Positions 7,169 through 9,720 of a stretch of DNA of 9,720 nt are shown one piece after another; within the stretch, counting starts at the first letter, position 1; each line of letters opens with the position of its first letter. Origin of the DNA: Saprospiraceae bacterium (lineage in GTDB: Bacteria; Bacteroidota; Bacteroidia; Chitinophagales; Saprospiraceae); contig JABDJE010000272.1 in NCBI GenBank assembly GCA_013002625.1, forward strand, positions 1-9,720, read 5' to 3'. The position numbers were made by a program, and so were the translations under genes. The notes under the pieces are model-generated. The model saw only the letters and a list, made by a program, of their open reading frames with translations. It made no database searches and was not told the origin of the DNA.

Positions 7169-8761
7169 ATGATGAATTACAATAAAATAAGTGTACATGC
7201 TCTTCATAAGAGTGGAAGTATGTTTTTGTTTGAATATTTCAAGTTTGTTGCGGCAATGCTTGACAAACCATTTTATTCAAACAATTTACCTACGCCGAAT
7301 GCGAATGAATTTAAAAATTCAGAGCAAGGAATTTTAAGTCCATCTCGACTTTTTCCAAAAGAACTGACGCCTGGTTGTTTTTCGATTTTCTTATTGAGAC
7401 ATCCCATGGATATGTTGGTGAGTCAATATTTTTCGTTTGGCTATATGCACAAACTCGAATCTGAAGAGCAAAGGCTCATGGCAAAGGAGATACAGGAAAT
7501 GGGTATCGATGAGTTCTGCATCCGAGAGGCAGATGATTTATTGAGGCGATATAGAAATATACTTGATATTGCTGCTTATGAAAATAAGAAGCAATTCATG
7601 CTGGTCTCATATTATGATATGGTGCTTAATTTTCAAATTTGGAATGACAAGGTCTTGAGCAATTTTGACTTAACCGATGAGCAAAAAGATCTTATTTATG
7701 AGGAGTTCTATCATCAGTTTTCAGATGTTGATGAGCTGTCTCCAGAAGAAATCATGGCCGGTAAAAAGAAAAGACACAAGCGCAAAATGTATCCAGGAGA
7801 CCATCTGGAAAAACTTAAGCCAGAAACCATAGAAATTCTGAATAGAAAGTTTTCTCATATTGTGCAACTTGTTAATCAGGTTAAGGAACAAAACACAGAT
7901 CGGGTTAATCTCCTTCTTAGCAAGGCTAGAAAAAGAAGAAAACTTTCTTCATCTAGCAAGCTGAAACAGTGGGATGGCAACCATTGGCAAATCATCAAAA
8001 GCGATAAAATACAGAAGCTTCAATTTAATGGTAACGACACTGTATTTGCAATCATGGAACAAGATGGCGGCAAAAGTAAATTATACAAATTGGAAGACAA
8101 TGTGTGGACGGCATTCCCCGGATCAAATATCAGGGACTTCGCCACAGGCTCTGATAATGATCTGTATGTCATTAGAGATTTAACAGATCATACTGGTTGC
8201 ATTATGAGGTGGTCTGATGACAAGTGGGTTAGATTACCAGGGAAGAATTTTGATCAGGTGCTCATTAACAATGGTACACTTTATGTGAAAAATCAAGAGG
8301 GAAAAGTGTTTGAGTTCAATGAAAAAACCTGGGTGCCACTTAAGGGATCAAAGCTGTTTGACCTCAAGGTTGACAAGGCCAATAAATTGTATGCATTTCG
8401 AGAAAATCAAAAAGGTGATAAGCATTTATTCATCTATGCCGATGGTGAATGGAGCCCGATAAAAGGCAGTCTGAATTTAAAGGATTACTATCCCGTCAAC
8501 AGTGATCTCATCTATGCCCTCGGAAGTGGGAAAAAAGACGGTAAACTTTTCAAATATAACGGTCAGGAATGGTCGAGACTTCCTGGTTCTGATATTGCAC
8601 AATTCAGGGTTGGTAAAGATGGATCACTATGGATATTAAGAGATACACAAAATATAAAGGGTAAAATCTTTGTTTGGGACCAGGAAAAATGGATGCCACT
8701 TCCTGGAAAGGAAAGCAAGGCGATTTATGTAAAAGACAAGAATTCAGTTTGGTCCGTTTAA
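7169..8761 (+). CDS. PAPS-dependent sulfotransferase fused to tectonin-like beta-propeller
   Basis: From the ATG at 7169 the protein has 530 residues. Residues 1-240 are a sulfotransferase that would move sulfate from PAPS to a hydroxyl group. The 5'-phosphosulfate loop is HKSGSMFLF (K14, S15, G16, S17). The 3'-phosphate motif is LLRHPMDMLVSQYFSF with R77 and S85, eight apart as in the family. The end of the domain shows KMYPGDHLEKLKPETIEILN, like the usual G-x-W-x-x-x-L segment. A basic, Ser-rich linker (KARKRRKLSSSSK) leads to a propeller of 40-residue repeats (265-530) with W at 273, 313, 353, 388, 428, 468 and 508, mostly followed by xxLPG or xxxKG. No signal peptide is present, as expected for a PAPS user. 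The frame opens at a TTG (7157), but GGTGA at 7159-7163 suits the ATG at 7169 or 7172. The acceptor is probably the fucose-containing glycan of this locus (inference). Confidence 0.87.
   Translation: MMNYNKISVHALHKSGSMFLFEYFKFVAAMLDKPFYSNNLPTPNANEFKNSEQGILSPSRLFPKELTPGCFSIFLLRHPMDMLVSQYFSFGYMHKLESEEQRLMAKEIQEMGIDEFCIREADDLLRRYRNILDIAAYENKKQFMLVSYYDMVLNFQIWNDKVLSNFDLTDEQKDLIYEEFYHQFSDVDELSPEEIMAGKKKRHKRKMYPGDHLEKLKPETIEILNRKFSHIVQLVNQVKEQNTDRVNLLLSKARKRRKLSSSSKLKQWDGNHWQIIKSDKIQKLQFNGNDTVFAIMEQDGGKSKLYKLEDNVWTAFPGSNIRDFATGSDNDLYVIRDLTDHTGCIMRWSDDKWVRLPGKNFDQVLINNGTLYVKNQEGKVFEFNEKTWVPLKGSKLFDLKVDKANKLYAFRENQKGDKHLFIYADGEWSPIKGSLNLKDYYPVNSDLIYALGSGKKDGKLFKYNGQEWSRLPGSDIAQFRVGKDGSLWILRDTQNIKGKIFVWDQEKWMPLPGKESKAIYVKDKNSVWSV
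7961..8758 (+). repeat. 40-residue propeller repeats at the C-terminus of the sulfotransferase
   Basis: Tryptophan codons recur every 120 nt (40 residues), with one 35-residue unit in the middle. Last-strand motifs are NVWTAFPGS, DKWVRLPGK, KTWVPLKGS, GEWSPIKGS, QEWSRLPGS and EKWMPLPGK. Six complete units follow an opening strand (QWDGNHWQII), and the last strands (KAIYVKDKNSVWSV) can complete a seventh blade with it. This is the usual way propellers close. The repeats are diverged at DNA level. Confidence 0.75.
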
Positions 8762-8796
8762 CTTAACCTTCTTCTTAACACGGAATAAATATTATT

Positions 8797-9597
8797 ATGT
8801 CTTCCAGACCTCCTTTTTTCAGTATTGTGACGGTCTGCAAAAACGCAGAAGCCTCGATAGAGCGCTCTATTAAAAGCATAATAGATCAGCCAGTCCGTGA
8901 CTTCGAGCTTATTATAATCGATGGCGTATCTGATGACGCTACCCTGGATATTATTTCTACATACCAAAAGCACATAACTTATTTTGTCAGTGAACCAGAC
9001 AGGGGGATTAGTCATGCGCTAAATAAAGGCATAGATGCCGCATCCGGGGAATATATATTATTTGTGAATGCAGACGATTGGTTACACAACAATATCTTGG
9101 GAAAAGTCAGACAATTCATCAGGAAGTATCCAGGATATGATCTGTATTGCGGAGGTTCATCATTTTATAATGGAAAAATACATGAAGTAGACAGTTATTC
9201 AGATTGGAAAAATATCGGCGAAGAAACCTCCATCCATCATGCATCTACTGTTTTCAAAAGTTCCGTCTTCGCTAAACATGGGGCTTTTGATGAAACCTAT
9301 AGTTTGGCAATGGATTATGAGCTCTTTCTAAGATTTTATCAACAGAAAGCTCGATTTCTCAATATTCCAATTCTGGTAGCCAATCGGTCCTTGCATGGAA
9401 TATCCTATTCCAATCCAGTCAAATCCATGAAAGAAACGCGAAGGGCGCGTTCTAAGTATTTCTCCCCACTTAATACCTGGAAGACTTTCTATAAGTCTTT
9501 GTTCAAAGATACAATAGGACGCATCTTAAAAGCTCTTCCCTATTTTCGCAATTATTACAAGAAGTATTGGGCCAAAAAAAATGAAAGGATAAAATAA
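8797..9597 (+). CDS. Family 2 glycosyltransferase (WcaA-like)
   Basis: This cytoplasmic glycosyltransferase has a GT-A fold (GT2 family) and adds one sugar from a nucleotide-sugar donor during repeat-unit assembly. It has 266 residues. FSIVTVCKNAEASIERSI at residues 8-25 opens the nucleotide-binding fold. LIIIDGVSDDAT carries D42, and SEPDRGISHALNKGI at 65-79 is highly typical of this subgroup. The metal-binding motif is VNADDW with D93 and D94. The later SLAMDYELFLRF supplies the probable catalytic acid D173. The last 45 residues are basic and aromatic (FYKSLFK, YFRNYYKKYW) and may touch the membrane. It is separated from the sulfotransferase gene by 35 nt, the widest gap in the run so far, with only a poor GGA sequence at 8782-8784. 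Specificity cannot be deduced; fucose from GDP-L-fucose is one candidate. Confidence 0.93.
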   Translation: MSSRPPFFSIVTVCKNAEASIERSIKSIIDQPVRDFELIIIDGVSDDATLDIISTYQKHITYFVSEPDRGISHALNKGIDAASGEYILFVNADDWLHNNILGKVRQFIRKYPGYDLYCGGSSFYNGKIHEVDSYSDWKNIGEETSIHHASTVFKSSVFAKHGAFDETYSLAMDYELFLRFYQQKARFLNIPILVANRSLHGISYSNPVKSMKETRRARSKYFSPLNTWKTFYKSLFKDTIGRILKALPYFRNYYKKYWAKKNERIK

Positions 9598-9658
9598 TTG
9601 GTGTATAATATTAGATAAAATTTTAATGTGTCTATCTTGTATTGAGATTTTGTAATAT
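9598..9658 (+). other. 61-nt AT-rich intergenic gap before the MBOAT gene
   Basis: This is the longest gap between genes in the window. It contains short AT palindromes (TAATATTA and AAAATTTT) but no G-C stem followed by a T run, so I do not call a terminator. TATCTTG at 9633-9639 only loosely resembles a -7 box. The MBOAT gene may be read through from upstream or have its own weak promoter. Confidence 0.4.
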
Positions 9659-9720
9659 ATGCTCTTTAATTCATTCGAATTTATATTATTCCTTCCAATA
9701 GTATTTTTACTTTATTGGTT
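9659..9720 (+). CDS. MBOAT family O-acyltransferase, N-terminus only (cut by window end)
   Basis: An ATG at 9659 opens a frame that stays open to the window end, giving 20 complete codons. The peptide reads MLFNSFEFILFLPIVFLLYW. This is the well-known N-terminus of bacterial membrane-bound O-acyltransferases of the AlgI/DltB-like group, which usually begin 'MLFNS-x-x-F-h-h-F-L-P-h-V-h-x-h-Y'. Such proteins are multi-spanning inner-membrane enzymes of about 450-500 residues that transfer acyl groups, commonly acetyl, to exported polysaccharides. The catalytic histidine lies far downstream and is outside the window. In this context it would acylate the glycan made by the locus. The family call rests on 20 residues only, but the pattern is distinctive. 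Confidence 0.8.
   Translation, partial: MLFNSFEFILFLPIVFLLYW

Noticed and set aside
7974..8183. 69-codon + strand frame inside the sulfotransferase gene
   Set aside because: It is an out-of-frame reading of the propeller repeats; the frame of the 7169-8761 gene carries the Trp periodicity and is clearly the coding one.
7961..8758. CRISPR or recent DNA tandem repeat suggested by the 120-nt period
   Set aside because: The period is seen in the protein (Trp every 40 residues), while the DNA units are diverged and continuously coding.
6236..8761. PQQ-binding, Kelch or RCC1 propeller identity for the repeats
   Set aside because: The units lack the AxDxxTGxxxW pattern of PQQ repeats, the GG doublet of Kelch and the glycine-rich RCC1 pattern; the KWxxLPG last strand fits tectonin-like repeats better.
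8758..9015. 85-codon open frame on the minus strand
   Set aside because: It lies mostly opposite the well-supported GT2 gene (8797-9597), has no recognisable domain, and all other genes are on the + strand.
9598..9658. Intrinsic terminator after the GT2 gene
   Set aside because: Only A-T palindromes are present, with no stable stem and no clear T tract.

Overview
The window is about 9.7 kb of AT-rich DNA in which every credible gene lies on the + strand. It reads as one surface-polysaccharide biosynthesis and export operon of a Gram-negative bacterium, most likely of the phylum Bacteroidota. The phylum guess rests on a TTG-18 nt-TAAATTTG promoter (the Bacteroidota -33/-7 type) in front of the first gene, weak or absent Shine-Dalgarno sequences at most starts, high AT content, and a lipoprotein signal. 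No genus can be named from the sequence.

Layout. 1-141: leader with the promoter. 142-1686: ABC exporter, made of a six-helix permease (Wzm type) and a short ATPase (Wzt/KpsT type) without a C-terminal carbohydrate-binding domain. 1683-3731: gmd and fcl, the two enzymes that convert GDP-mannose to GDP-L-fucose. 3718-4167: small coiled-coil protein with a Trp/aromatic amphipathic tail. 4174-6234: large glycosyltransferase-like protein in three parts, ending in a predicted lectin-like beta-sandwich. 6236-7153: lipoprotein consisting of a tectonin-like beta-propeller. 7169-8761: PAPS-dependent sulfotransferase fused to a second propeller of the same kind. 8797-9597: family 2 glycosyltransferase. 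9659-end: first 20 codons of an MBOAT O-acyltransferase, cut by the window edge. Genes from 142 to 8761 are separated by at most 15 nt or overlap, so they are probably one transcript.

How they fit together. Gmd and Fcl supply GDP-L-fucose. The two glycosyltransferases build a glycan that may contain fucose. The sulfotransferase, and probably the MBOAT protein, decorate it with sulfate and acyl groups. The ABC pair moves it across the inner membrane. The most unusual feature is that three consecutive genes (4174-8761) carry predicted non-catalytic beta modules: a LamG-like end on a glycosyltransferase, a free propeller on a lipoprotein, and a propeller fused to a sulfotransferase. The ATPase lacks the glycan-reading domain found in many exporters of this class. 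My inference is that these modules bind the glycan, or organise the enzymes around it, on both sides of the inner membrane. This is not proven by the sequence.
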